Assembly: GCA_013398275.1 (NCBI GenBank)
Contig: VZSE01002700.1
Coordinates: 2,040,455 to 2,104,454 of the forward strand
DNA: 64,000 nucleotides
Origin: Promerops cafer
Lineage: Eukaryota; Chordata; Aves; Passeriformes; Nectariniidae
Reading direction: 5' to 3'
This document shows, piece by piece, positions 11,725 to 24,409 of the stretch (its first letter is position 1; the number at the start of each line of letters is the position of its first letter). The position numbers and the translations under genes are program-made. Under the pieces are notes generated by a model. It was not told where the DNA came from, did no database searches, and saw nothing but the letters and a program-made list of their open reading frames with translations.

Positions 11725-13706
11725 CTTCTTGCCTACCATTAATCCTTTGCTGTTTCCTTTTCTCTTTGATTTTTTCCCTCTTTCACGTCTGCTATTTTTG
11801 CTTCCTTCCTGTACTCTTATCCCTCTATCCAGCCACGGGCATTCCAGACTCACTTTCACAGAATAATCCTCAAAATCATCCTTAAATGGAGGATTTAGCT
11901 GCAAACTCATTCATAGCTACTTCTTTCTGTCCCAATAGAACAAAATATTTATCCAGAAAGGCATGATAGGAAAGCTAGGATCCTCTGTCTCTGAAATTAG
12001 AGTCTTTGAACTTTTCTGCCAGAGGAAGTTTTCTGTTGGCTATCACTTATGAAAAACTGTTGGCTTTGTTCATTTTTGTTCTTATTCGGTGAAGTTCAAC
12101 AAGCTAAAAGAAATATCTGGGCCTTGATCCTTGAATCTATTGAAAGCACAAAGGAGAAAGAGGGGACTAGAAAGGAAAACTATTAGGTTACACTAAGCTA
12201 GTGTGTGCTCTTCCAGACTGAAAGAGAGCAAGATTAAGGATGAGATGTGGATAGGATGAGGCAAGAGATACGGAAATTCTCCCCAAAGGCTCTGTACTTG
12301 TCTGCTGTTAATAACCCTTTTTAGCTTCAACGTGCTGGCAGCTCTCTGCACTGCCTGCCTTTCTGAAAAATAAAAGAAGACATTTTAAATAATTCCAAAC
12401 TTAGTCATGTTAAGAAAAAAGAAGAGGTGAAGAAATGAGAAGCCAGCAAGCAAGTGGGTTCCTTGGTGTGGCTCAGAAGAGCTGGAGCAGGTGGCTCACC
12501 CTGGGGGGCAGCCAGCACTACATTGGCCAGTGTTCCACTCCTGCCCTGCCATCTGAGATTCATGTTCCAATTAGCCCTTAAACAGGAAAGTACTCAGGAA
12601 TACTGCTAGGTCACATTCTAATTAAAATTCAGAAGATTCTTGGAACACATTGGGAAGCTCATAAAATAATTTTACTTGTAACTGTTTTGTTGTCCCCATT
12701 CCTCTTCACTAAACCTCCCTCTTCTAACTAAGGAATCAGAGACAAGTCTCACACCTTGTAAAGCAAAGCCTGGTCCCCACCACATGACATGCTGATGGTA
12801 ATTTTAAAGGAGTCACTCTAAATTAATTTATTAATGTCAGATTGTTCCCATATGTGTGCAGCCAATGCAATTGTATGGAAGAAAAATCCATCAGGAACTT
12901 TAAAGTGCCAGAGATACCACTCCTGTTTCTACATTTCTGTTTCAGTTTCTGGCACTCAGTCTAGCATCAAAAGAAATGCTACTGATCATCTGCAGTGTAA
13001 CTAGGACAGACTGTCAATAAAGTCTGTCTGTCAAAAAAAGGAGCTTGAGTGTCAGCAGGCTGGGGAAGGTGTCCTGCTCTGGCATGAAGAATGGCCAAAG
13101 AAAAATAATTAGACACTTATTTAGGGATTCATGAGAGGCTTCATGCTGATATCTGTGATGTCAATGACAATTAGAAGAAAGGGGAAACAAGGGGCAATTG
13201 TGTATCTGATTGCTTTCTTTTAAGTACTTATATATCAGATCTTCAATCAGCAACAAAAATGGGTGTTTAAAGCTCTTCACTAAGAAGAAAAGCAAGTAAA
13301 AGTAACAATTTATAGATATGCATGATCTAATTGTGTCCTTTGGACCAACTTCAGGAGGAAAGGTGTGAACACACACACCTGATTATACACCTACGCAGGG
13401 GAGGATTTTCTCAGGGTGAGACCTCAGGCTGCTGAACACATAAAACCTGGCTGTTCCACACAGGAACAGCCTGGTGGGTAGTTCAGGACCAGAATTATTG
13501 TATAACCTGGTTAAGTGTTTTAACCACCAGACTAGTGTGTAATAGTTGGAAATCACAGGGATATCATACTCAGCAGAGCCCAAATGATTAAAGGTCAGAC
13601 TGAGCAGGTCTAGCAAATCAGGTTCTTCTGGGAACTTCTCTGTCCTATTAGCATTCTCCAGAGCTGATAGACAAAAAGCTACATTCTGAAAAGTCATCCC
13701 AGTTGC
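11725..13706. other. Unique noncoding sequence
   Basis: No gene or transposon is recognised. A second, weaker CTCF-like core (CACCCTGGGGGGCAGC, about 12497-12512) is present on the plus strand, with G in place of the usual A in the centre. Confidence 0.45.
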
Positions 13707-13783
13707 AAAAACCCCAGAAAACCCAAAAAACAAAAACCAAACACACAAAAAACCCCCCAAAAACCCCCAAACCAAAAAACCCA
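13707..13783. repeat. A/C low-complexity tract; minus strand carries G-runs
   Basis: The tract is almost pure A and C, with C-runs at 13712-13715, 13722-13724, 13753-13758, 13764-13768 and 13780-13782. On the minus strand this is T-rich DNA with five G-runs of three to six. It explains the Gly/Phe/Trp/Val-rich start of the antisense open frame 13383-13784, which is therefore not a real protein. Confidence 0.85.
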
Positions 13784-16549
13784 ATAAAGAAGGTGACTTA
13801 GTACACTTAGCAGTGTTACACTGCTCTACTGCTATATTATCTTATAAGCATTTATGAAACCCACACACTGTTAATTCTAAACAATCTAAATCTAAACAAT
13901 TGAAATCTATGAAGCCTATCTTGCGACTGCATGAAATTTGTTTTTCTTCTGGTAATTTTCTTAGTAGCACTTAAGGCATTAGTCACTATACCCTAATAAG
14001 AGCTCCTGATACTCTGGCGGCACTCCTGAAATACTTAAAAATTCCAAAGAGTTTTTATGGCAGAAAAAAAGGGAGGAAGTACAGACAAATGTAGTTTTAT
14101 AGTCTGTTTCTAATAAAATAAAGATTACAGACCATGCCAGCCAATCACCTCCTCTAGATACCTTTAAAGTCATCCCTTTTGAGAAAAGATTTGCTGAAAT
14201 GCCATCACCATCCCCTCCACGAACTCAGAATCCTTTCAGAATTCACCATGCCAAGTACTACTCAAAATTAATGAAAAACAACAGTGAAAATAACAGCAAA
14301 TTACTTGGTTTCTAAGATGTGAAAAGAATGTCAGCCTACACTAATGAAGCTCTTGGTTTTGAGAGTGAAAACCAAATCCTGTAGTTCATCACAGAAAAAA
14401 TATGAAACTATAAATGATATAAAAGCAGCCAGACAGTAGAATTTGGGAAATATTAATTTTTATACAGTCCGGTTTGGCATAATACCCCATCTTTATTCTA
14501 TTTTTGATTGAAAAGAAGAAAACAATTCAAGGTAGAATAAAAAGAGATGCATTTTCAAAATACAGTTGTGTGCACACTTAGATGGTTATTTGCATTGACC
14601 ATGTAGATACTGTAAGAAGAAATGGACAAGAAGGAAAAATTAGAGACTACTGTTGTTTTTCACAGTCTAAAGAAATTATAAACCTGCTGATGTTCATTTT
14701 TAGGACTTTTTTTCTTCCTTTTTCTTTATACTTTTCCTGACCAAAATGCATTTGCTCTGGACTTTAAGATTCAGCACATTTGTCTGCTACTTTTTTTTAC
14801 TGTGTGCTGGGAGCCTCCAGAGCCCTCACTCTGCTTTCCCTTTGTTATCAACCTCAAAAAAACCAAGTTTAGTTCTGTTGCAGATCATCTCAGTGTCAAC
14901 AGCAGTTTTCCTTAGCTCTCACTACCACCATCCTCCTGGCACAGCAGGTATGGAGTCCACATCCACTGGAGTGGATGTGTAAAACTATGGTTTAGTTACA
15001 AGCTCTTAAGTGGAAGACACTGTGTTGCTTTCAATTCCTCTAGTGGGTTTATACCTATAAGAAAATACCTAGCAGTTTATACCAAGAATGTAGGAACATA
15101 ACAGTGTTCATTTTATGGAGGTTGGGTCAAAGGTAGCTCATTCCTGTTAAAATATTTTGGAAGTGATGGTGACCAAAGGAAAAGGAAACATTTATGCATT
15201 TACTGAGTTAGGATGGGATTAGTATTGCAAGCTTCAATCAGAGGTAATTGCCTGCTTTTACAGGCAACAAACAACAACAAAAATATGCTTCTGGGGAGTG
15301 ATACTTCTCTTCTGAAAGCAGATGTCCAAATACATCATGTGAATTGAGATCTACAAATGTCTAGTGCTCCTCATTACCTAAGTATCTAGACAAATAATTT
15401 ATTTGTAAATGTCAACATATAAGATATCTCAGGCTGGCCAAGAGAAACCTCACACATATTGTATTTTTTCAAGTACAGATTCAGGACTATCACTAAAAAT
15501 ACACCTCTAAAATATATGCAGGTACTTCATCACTCTCATCAACTGGACCTTCTAGTACAAAATTCAGATATCCAGCTTTGTTAACCTCACACATCCACTG
15601 CTGAGATCCTCTAGAACAAATTACTTTTTGAAGGTCATGTTGGAGTGGTCCAAAATGATGCAAGGGAGTTAGTTATCAAGTGTCACAGATAGTCAGGGGC
15701 ACTCTGACCTATTCCGCTGCTACAGGGTTGAATGGTGCTTTAGTTATAGAACATTATGGAACCCATATATTTATTTGTTTGTTTGGTGTGGGGAAAAAAA
15801 AAAGAGGAAACTATATGAAACCTTTAAAATTAGCACAGTTGTGTTTAGGCAGTAAATAAAATACTTTCGGAAGAAACAGTTTTAGGAGGAACATATTTCT
15901 AATGGTCTTTTGGATTTTAGTGCATTATTTTTATGGCTTCTTTGTGATTACTTTTAATTTACTCTGTATATTTTTTTACACTGAGCAATAAAAAACTTTT
16001 ATTTCAAGAAAACATTCAAATTAGGAGGGAAAAGAGCACAAAACATTCAGTTTATTTCCTTTGTTTTTACACATCACACCTTGAAAAATATTGAAGTGAT
16101 GGTGTATCTCTGATTGCAACTATCTTTATGGCTTGGGGAATACAGTTATTTTGAAGGAACCTATATTTGCTTGCTCATTGCATTGTTCTCTTGATTTTCT
16201 TTGTCACCCTCTCTTTTTTTTTTTCCCCATTCTCCTCTGACTAACCGGAAATTGATTTTTTTCTAAGTAGGATGGTTTTTTTCTGTGCTCTTTAGCCAAG
16301 TATTTAATTTCATACTTGATAAAAAAAATCCTCCTATTGTTGGTTTGTCTTTACTATGTATTGCTTTAATGATTCTTGGTAGGCTTCCTATGCATTGATT
16401 AATACAAATAAATAAAATGTCAGTATTTATGGTAAGAAGGAATACACACACATATATTTCCTGTATATTAGTAATCTGACTCTTTTGTTCTCTTTCTCCC
16501 TCTAAATGCAATTACATCACAAAATTGATTTTGCTGCTTTCCAATGCAG
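13784..16549. other. Unique noncoding sequence
   Basis: AT-rich with no recognised gene or transposon. The 78-codon frame at 14746-14982 begins with a hydrophobic stretch (LWTLRFSTFVCYFFLLCAGS) that looks superficially like a signal peptide. It has no supporting context and is most likely chance. Confidence 0.5.
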
Positions 16550-16613
16550 AGCTACAGTGAACCAGAAAACCCCAAACTCTACAATTAATGGGAATCCTAA
16601 TTACTTCTTACAG
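16550..16613 (+). other. Weak candidate exon (64 bp) with good splice signals
   Basis: A pyrimidine-rich tract ending TTTCCAATGCAG precedes 16550, and CAG|GTGAGA follows 16613, so both splice consensus sites are good. One frame stays open through all 64 bases, starting at 16551, and ends in NGNPNYFLQ. I do not recognise the peptide, and 64 bp is not a multiple of three. Paired splice-like sites of this quality occur by chance in large introns, so this is only a candidate for a small or alternative exon of a gene spanning the window. Confidence 0.15.
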
Positions 16614-19600
16614 GTGAGAATCTTTTGGAAGGAAAAATTAAAATTTTTTTTTGGTCTGCACAGCATGAGTGTTATGTATCATAAACCTAATAACTGATCT
16701 TGTCACATGTAATTCAAACAGATAATTATTTGGGAAAAACTGAGAAAAAAAATTCAAACCCATTGTTTGGAGGGAAACCTGATGAAATATTTTCTCATTT
16801 CATTTGTGAAGAACTCTGTTTTGGTACTCAGAATAAAATAGATATCTAAAGTAAAGAGCAGCAAGACACAATATCTCATCCACTGGAATGAAAAATCTCA
16901 TTTATCTAATCACACACTCACATTATATTTGCATTATACCAAAGTGCATAATTTCTTCTAATGTTAGACTGGGGGAAGGCAGATAAAATAAGTTGGTGAA
17001 AGAAGAAAAGTTATTCACTTAATTTCCTTGCCAGACAAGTTTTTAAGATGCCATCATGTGCTGTGAGAATAACCAGAGTGGAAAGCCAGCTCTAGAAGGG
17101 GTGGAAGTGGATATCTCCATGATGACTTAGCTCCTGAGCACATTACAGAAGTTACTGCCTCATCCAGAATAGATTTTCTGGAAGAGTGCATGTTAGATCA
17201 CAATCATGACCAAAAGGCTTTCTCAGCTGCCTGACAGGTAGTTATCTTTGCAGACCCCTGTATCAGGACACAATACTCCTTTTGCAGGTATTTATACCGT
17301 TATTGACAATTCTGCTTTAACATATAATCTGTCAAATAACTACATTAGTTAGAGTGTTAGGGAAAGGTATGGAAGGAAGAGAGTAAGAAAATAGAGACAA
17401 ATATTTACTAGAAAATCCCAGTTAACGAATGTTTGGAATCAGACTTCAGGAATTCAAGCTAAAAATACAACTGCTATCTGTAGTATAAAAAAAAAGGTCA
17501 ATCAGTAGATCTGGTTGCAAAATGAAGTTTCTATTTCACAGGAATTTTCACATTTCAAAATGCACTTGTCTTTAAAATGTGTGAAATGCTGAAATCTCAA
17601 ATTATTTCCTGCCGTAGAAAGCCTGCAACATTTTTTATTCAGTAACTTCAAATAATCTTATTACAAATAATTACTTTGATAAAGCCAAAATGTTTTATTT
17701 ATGAAAAGCATAATATTATCATCTGAAATGCATATAACAATGTTCACAACTCCACTTTGATTTTGATCTACTCTGAATCATCTAGTGGGTCACAAAAGAA
17801 ATTTTTCGTGAACAGCACCCTCAAAAATGCTTAGAGCCCCTCTTAACTGACACTGTATAGGCAGCAATCGAACGAGGGGAGACACAATAGCATACATCCA
17901 CAGCTGAGGTTATGAATTGAGTGTTTCAGATACCCCTCCATGGCAGCACTCACAATCCAGTGGAGCTAGCAATACAAATCACAGGGCATAATGTAATGGA
18001 AAGGCAACTTGATAGAAAAACACCCTGCAATTTTAGCAAACAGCATGTGCACAGTGTTGGTTTACAGCGTAGAGGGTGTTCAGTAAAAGCTGATTAGCTT
18101 CTACACAAGCTGCAGAAGCCTACTGAGTTTGACATGACATTTCTCCAGAGCCACATGTGCTGCTTCAGAGGACTTTGGCAACAAGCAAGAGTCAATCTTA
18201 GCTGGCATATTATGTACAGGTGTGGACTGGGCCAGCTGACCATCCGGCTAATGGTTTAAGCAGTGAATCTTGCTAAATGTTTCCTAGAGGAAGGCATGGG
18301 AGGATTCTCCCAATGGCCGTTGTATCCAAACTCATATCCATTTGACAATCCCTATGGTGAACTCTAACATATCTTATTTCTCTTTTCTCCTAAAGTTTTT
18401 CTCAAATTCTCATGTTATGCTAACTTATCAGGCACTGCTGAAATTGTCACAACAGTAAAAAAAAAGGGAGAGGCTGTCAGTGAAACACAGAAAAGGAACT
18501 ACATCTCCCTACAGTCCCTGTGATGAGGCTTTAGGGGATGCAGTGGATGACTGTGATGTTCACAGTGTGATATCCTCTACTGGCAGCAATAAGAGAAATT
18601 GAAAGGATATTTTAAAAAGTTTCAGTGCAAAGATTTTACTTTCCCAAGCTTCTAGACTTCCTCTCCCAGGCTGAAATAGCACATGATGATGACATTCCAG
18701 CTGAAACCTTTGCATGAAAGGTGACAACAGAAAAGAGAGGTCATTCTACTCAGTAGTAGGATTGTGGTATCCTCCCTGAAGCTGCGGATTCAAGTTCCTT
18801 TAAGCAACAGAAAGACTCAATCTCACTTGCACACCATGGGTAACCACTTCACTGAAGTTCACCATCATTGGTTATTCTGCCAGTATTTCTTAGGGAGCCT
18901 AACCTTTTAAATATGTTAGAGGTATGAAACAGATGCTGCACAGCACTGAGACACTTCTGGAATGGGAAAAAGAAGGAAATTAGTGTTCTTGGGCAACCTT
19001 GAATGACAACAGCATGGCTACAAAGGCCATTCAGGATCAACTGGGTTTTAAGCAGAGACCCTAAAGAAATAGCTTTTGGATTTAAACATATAAAATAGCA
19101 GTTAAACACTTCAGTGTCATTTAAATCCCTTTGTGGACCTCTCTCCTACTCCTTCTCTCATTCTTTCTTGTTCACATGTGTCCTTGTGACTAGATTTAAA
19201 GATCAGTATTCTCCATTAAAGAGATCACAGTATGCACACTTTTGAGGACACTTGCCTGTCTTTTGTCCATAATGTCTGTGCTCTTCAGTCACAGTTTAAG
19301 CTTTTCAGTAGTGAAGCTGTAATATAGACCACCAATAGCAGATTTCTGTTCCTATGCTACCCTGCAAAATCAGACATTTGCTCTACACTGTCTGTCAATA
19401 CTGCTTTCAACTTCATTCACTTTAACATTGACTTTGCCATGCTTTTCTGAATAAATTGACCACTGAAAAAAAAAGGAAAATAAGGAAAATAAAAGTAAAA
19501 AACTTGCTGAAATTCACAGGTGTGCCCATGCATTTTGAATGCTAGTGACAAAATTTGAAATTACAGTTATTCTTGTTGCAGACCTTGTTTGGAATTGTTA

Positions 19601-20177
19601 ACAACAGTTTGTGACCAGCTTCAATTCTTGAAGTATTTAATAACAAAAAATGGAAATCTTCATAACCAGATTTGAGTAAAGCCAGTCCTTGATGGCTACA
19701 ATCAGATTGTGTGTTTAATCTGAGTATGTTTCAGGCCACTGCTCGAAGTTGCCCTTTATAAGAACACCACTTCCAGTTTCCCTTTCTAATGGCTATAGAA
19801 TTTTTTTCTAGTGTCTGAAAACATATGATCTCTCAGCTTCTGAGTAAATAACCTTTTCTGTGTAAGCTTCTCTGCCCAGTTTAGTACTCCAGTGAACTCC
19901 ACAATTTTTATACAGATTTTGTTAATGGTTATTTGTCTGAAAAGGTTGTCTTTCCCCCTCAAAAGCTTTCCAGTTCTATTTTGCTTCATTTTGGATTTCA
20001 AGAAAGTAATTTACAGAATGATTTGCATTTTGTAGGATTGGTCTTGACACACCTTTCTGATAGATTTTTCCTCAGACATGAGAGCTCTTATGGAAATGAC
20101 ACTTGGCTTTATGCACTTTCCATTTCTTATCCCTGACAGTCTGTTCGACTCATACAAGCCGGCACGTTCTCAATCTG
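16614..20177. other. Unique noncoding sequence, possibly containing a decayed LTR at its right end
   Basis: No gene is recognised. If the primer-binding-site match at 20178 is real, the sequence just to its left would be the end of an LTR. A CTTTATAAG TATA-like element (about 19753-19761) is compatible with that, but LTR boundaries cannot be fixed. Confidence 0.4.
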
Positions 20178-20188
20178 TGGCGCCCAAC
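20178..20188 (+). mobile_element. Possible endogenous-retrovirus primer-binding site (tRNA-Lys type)
   Basis: TGGCGCCCAAC is the complement of the 3' end of tRNA-Lys(CUU), the primer used by many betaretrovirus-like and ERVK elements. It lies within a 40-base cluster of four CpGs (20145-20185) in otherwise CpG-poor DNA, which suggests inserted sequence. The match stops after 11 bases, and no gag-like frame follows, so at most this is a small remnant of an LTR plus leader. A chance match is possible. Confidence 0.3.
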
Positions 20189-22520
20189 TGAGATTATCAT
20201 CTTTGTACAACTTGTTAATGCCAGTGACATTTAGAAGTCTCTGCACTGAGCTATGAAATAATTCAGATGCAGAAAGAATCCCCCAAAAAGGCATTTTAAA
20301 AGAGCGCCTGCAGACAAAAAAAAATTAAACATCCACTATCATGAACCTTCCTATTTAAGAGGATTTTGCCAAACAGATTTGAAGCTCCCCGAATAAGAGT
20401 AGGGGCCTTGGCCAGCTCTCTTGGGATGGATGGGCTAGTTAAGATGACAATACTTCCAGCATGATGTCAGTTCTTAATTCCAGATACTTTCCCCTTGATC
20501 ACAGAAACAAAATTTCACCCCTCCCTTCCCATACCCTTTAAACAGTGTATGTTCATTATGTGGTTCCTAAGTTTTCTACCTACTGCTCTTGATGTGATGT
20601 ACTGCCTCTTATTCTTTGGCCTTATTCTATCCCAGTGGTTCTCTAAAAGCTGTCCATTTGTTGTAATCTAGGCTTTGCTCTATGAAAAAAAAGGAGGTTT
20701 TAACTCTGTTCCACTTTACCCCTTTTATGACATTCAAGTGGTGAAAATGCAGAGGAGAATCATAGGATGTGGAAGACATGTTTTCTTGAGAAAAGGCAAC
20801 TTAACTTCAAGTATTTTTAAATTTTTCTTTTATCTTTTTTTTTTTCCTCCCATCACCAGTGTGTTTAGTTCTGCTGGAGAACCTGCTTCTGTAAATTCAT
20901 CTTTTTACGTTAAGCCTGGACAAAAAATCAAAACCTGCATTCACTGGGCACTAAATTTTGAAGATGGTATAGCAATGTTTGAAATGGGAGGGTGATAACT
21001 TAATTCCACAGCTACTTCAAACATGTAAGAGAAAATGTATGTTGACAAGTGTACAAAATATTTTAAAATTTTGCAGCTGGTTTCTTGTAGAATATAAGCT
21101 GCTGCTCTAGGTATTTTATCACCCCGGATAGTGGGTGTGTGATGACTGCAGATGCCCTCCCAACCTAAAGGTGTTTCAGAGGGCTCATTTGAATGTCTCC
21201 TCTGGTTGGCGTGTAGTTTTAGGGTTATACTCAGCACCATTTGTGACCATGAAGTATAGACAATATTAAATAAGATCATGGTTGAAAAATTGCCTTTTCC
21301 ATTCTTGCAACATACCCAACATGAATGTTAGGCACATTACAAAGAATTTTCTCTTGTTTGAAGACTGAGACTGGTGTTTTTCCTGAAACAGCATTATGCG
21401 AATTGGTGCTGTCTAATATCAGAACCCCCCAAACAAAGCTTGAAATTTCTTGAGGTATATCTGCATTAGGCAATCAGATTTATCTGACTGCCACTAATTG
21501 CAGCTGTTACTGCTGAGTGAGGCAGTACCATGCAGAACAAATACAAGCTTTGGTCCTGGAAACAATATACCCATATTACAGCACTGTGGCACTTTAAACA
21601 AGAAATCCTCCTCCTCTGCAGGGCTAATTAGTTCAGTTCAGGATTGCATTCCTGTGATCACAGTGTTTCATGTCATAGGGCTATCAAGTATTATGTGTTG
21701 GTCTCTATACTGTAAACATAAGCAGTCAATAACTAGGCTATTATTTATTAACAAGGTACAGAGTACTAAAGTCAAGGAGATTTCCTGTCAGGTTCAGCTC
21801 TATTTTTGGATTTTCAATTGTTGGAAATATTTTTCACTTGAGTTTTTACTGCGTAGACTGTGTTTCAGTGGGATGTTGGAGTGTGTCTTGGGCTAAGCTC
21901 CCTGCTGTGTTTAAGTCCTGTTCTTCTTTCTGCTCCTACCTGGGCAATGCTGCTGCTCATCTTATACCACTGTAAATGCTCAGTGGGTCCTCAGTGATCC
22001 AACTAATCTCATCAGTCCTTTGAAAACTTTCCTGTCATAACACAGCAACGACATCAAGTATTTAGGTTCTGGTAGGTCACCAAACTGAATCAGTCTGACG
22101 AGTGCCAGGTTAGCAAGAAGGAGAGAGAAGGACCATGTAGCTGTTACCTGGGGAGAAGAAAGGCAAAAGCAGCCAGGGGTGACGGGGAACTTTTCCCCTT
22201 TTTTGGAGGTAGCTGATAGATAAGGCAAATTTCTGGAGAAGCCATGGCCTTATCAGGTAAATTAGGTGAATCTCAGTTTAGAAGATCCATAATTGGGCAA
22301 AGTCTACATTGCAAAGGCCATGGTCCCATACCACTCTTTTGTGGTAGGCAGAGGCAAATTCATGTTAGCAAGATCCAACCAGCCCTTCTGAAATTCATAG
22401 CTCCTGAGTTACGAGTGCATTAAATCAGCCCTTCAGATGATCCATTTAAAAGAATATAGGCCTAAAAGTCACCCAGGTTTTTAAATAAATGGACAAAAAT
22501 TTCCATACTCTATGAGCAAC
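20189..22520. other. Unique noncoding sequence
   Basis: No gene or transposon is recognised. A T-rich patch lies at about 20821-20848. The frames at 20675-20995, 20941-21279 and 21498-21896 have no domain signatures. Confidence 0.5.
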
Positions 22521-22570
22521 TGAAAAGTAGTTACTTTTCAAGTAGTTACTTTTCCCACAAGTGTGGGAAA
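22521..22570. repeat. Cluster of short palindromes and a direct repeat
   Basis: TGAAAAGTA-GT-TACTTTTCA (22521-22540) is a perfect 9-bp inverted repeat. AGTAGTTACTTTTC is then repeated immediately downstream (about 22541-22554). TTTCCCACA-AG-TGTGGGAAA (22551-22570) is a second perfect 9-bp inverted repeat. The cluster ends eleven bases before a CR1 insertion. Confidence 0.85.
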
Positions 22571-22580
22571 TGCTTTCCAC

Positions 22581-22852
22581 CACAGAATCATAGAATGATT
22601 TAGGGTTGGAAAAGACCTCTAAGATCATCAAGTCCAACCATTAACATGACACTGTCAGGACCACCACTAAACCACGTCCCCAAACACCACATTTATGTGT
22701 CTTTGAACACTTCCAAAACAGTGATTCCCTTGACCGGTCAGCCGCTGCTTGTTGATCTTTTTAGTGAATAATTTTTTCCTCATATCCAAACTAAACATCC
22801 CCTGATGCAACTTGTCCTATCACTTGTTTTGTGGGAGAAAGACTGATTGACG
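22581..22852 (-). mobile_element. CR1 LINE, truncated 3' end
   Basis: The plus strand opens with CACAGAATCATAGAATGATT, the complement of the CR1 8-bp tail. It continues through blocks typical of avian CR1: GGGTTGGAAAAGACCTCTAAGATCATC, the CCACCACTAAACCACGTCCC segment, and the degenerate CAACTTGTCCTATCACTTGTT segment. Only the 3' end is present, as usual for 5'-truncated CR1 copies. The sequence is moderately diverged, with internal deletions. It is non-functional. Confidence 0.92.
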
Positions 22853-23192
22853 TGATGTCTCTGCCATGGAGAGGAAAGGAAAGGCATGAGATGCACTGAG
22901 CATCCAGGTCTGGAGATGCAACTATGGATAACTTTTCTAACATAAGAAGAATGAGAGGAAGGTATTTTTGAGATAAGGTCTGAAGATTTTGGGAATTTAT
23001 CAAAGGCTAACCCCTATACATTAAATAGTAGCCTTGTCTAAAAAGCTGTATTTTTATCCCTGACTGTGAGAAACTGTAGTATTTAGTGTATATAAATATT
23101 TGATGATTAACTTTGGTTAAGAGCTATGCTATCTCTGTTAATATCATAAATTCAAGCTCTGAAGCAATAGCTTGGACAAAACACTAATGACT
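22853..23192. other. Noncoding sequence, no feature recognised
   Basis: Nothing recognisable; ordinary AT-rich sequence between a CR1 copy and the CpG-rich block. Confidence 0.5.
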
Positions 23193-23770
23193 CAATTGTG
23201 CCTTGAAGGCATGGCACCACACTGGTGCGGAGGCACGTCACCTCGCCAGGAGCTCCAGGAGGGGCTGTGCCTTAGGCATGCACTCTGCCTCCTGCAGCTC
23301 CTGGGGAATGCAGCTACTGCACTCCAAGTTCGTGGGCTATAGCATGTACTCCAAAGGCAGGAGACTGCCGTGGCCTCAGAAGACCTGGAGCTTGAGACCC
23401 TTCAGCCTCGTGAACCTGCCTCGCTTTCTGTGAAACAACCGCATTAGCAAAGGTCCTAGCAGCAATCTTGAAGGAGCCACCATGAAGTCAAAGAGTTGTC
23501 TATCCTTGTACTTTGCATATTCAAGTGCTGTTTGAGGCAGCTCTTTAGAAATCCAGCTGGAAGACAGTAGAGGTGTCCCAACAGCACATGTGCATTCTGT
23601 TTGGAGAGGTCCACCACCCTGTACCTCACGTGCCAGCTATCCTGGCTGGTGTTGATGATGTGCCTTAAGATTGCGCCAGTCTGCACGGTGTCCCAGGATG
23701 TCAGCTGAGGTGTGGAATAGAGGCTGATGGAAATAGGAAATACTGTCCGCCAAGAAGAGTACAAGGACTG
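23193..23770. other. Unexplained CpG- and GC-rich block
   Basis: CpGs cluster at 23225-23245, near 23330, 23370, 23409-23442 and 23627-23750, in a region where CpG is otherwise rare. The plus strand has a 76-codon frame (23203-23433) and the minus strand a 120-codon frame (23456-23818). Neither matches a family I know. It could be a small intragenic CpG island, a lncRNA exon, a retrocopied gene fragment, or an uncharacterised transposon. No poly-A tail or terminal repeat is visible. Confidence 0.4.
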
Positions 23771-24409
23771 CAATGAAATCTGCTCCTCACCAGGAAAGTG
23801 GTTAGCTGAGAGGTTCATGCTCTTCTATTCTGCAGGCCTGAACACGTACTCTCACACTACATCTCTGAAAACAGTTTGCAATATTTTTTTAAGGGAACAA
23901 AAGTTTGCATGCAAGGGGAATTTCATCATTTTTGTAAACAATAAGACACTGGCAAATGTAAGAAATAATATGCCTGATGGATAAAATTTGAACTCATTAT
24001 TTTCTTGCTGTTTAAAATGTGCTGAGGATGTTGGACTTTCTATTTTTGTCTCTGTTCATACTGTGCTTCCTCTAAGTCCTTGTTCTGTGAGCCCTTCATA
24101 TATGCATGAGGTCCATATATGCTGCTGCAAATTTGTGTGTCTGCGAGAGTGATCTGGTTGTGGGTGTGAGACTCCAGTGGATTACAGTGGTTACATTATC
24201 CTGACAGTATCCCATTATCCTCATTCTTAAATCCATTTTCCCCTAGGCTATCTATTCTTCCATTTATTATCCTCGTTTCTAGAAAGTGACTGATGACTGA
24301 GTTGAACTTATGGTAACAACATAAACCCTTTCCTTTTCCACAGAATGCTACAGAAAACAGATTATTTGTTCCCTTTAGGATTGTTTTACCTTTTAAAAAA
24401 ATACTGAGA
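23771..24409. other. Noncoding sequence, no feature recognised
   Basis: Nothing recognisable on either strand. Confidence 0.5.

Noticed and set aside
12497..12512. Second CTCF site
   Set aside because: The central A is replaced by G, so the match is weak. Noted in the interval description only.
13383..13784. Minus-strand 133-codon membrane-like protein
   Set aside because: Its hydrophobic Gly/Phe/Trp-rich start is the translation of the A/C low-complexity tract.
14746..14982. Small secreted protein with a signal-peptide-like start
   Set aside because: It is a chance frame in T-rich DNA. There is no cysteine pattern or splice context, and no homolog is recognised.
18497..18525. ZNF143-like ACTACATCTCCC motif
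   Set aside because: It resembles the motif only in its first half, and there is no promoter nearby.
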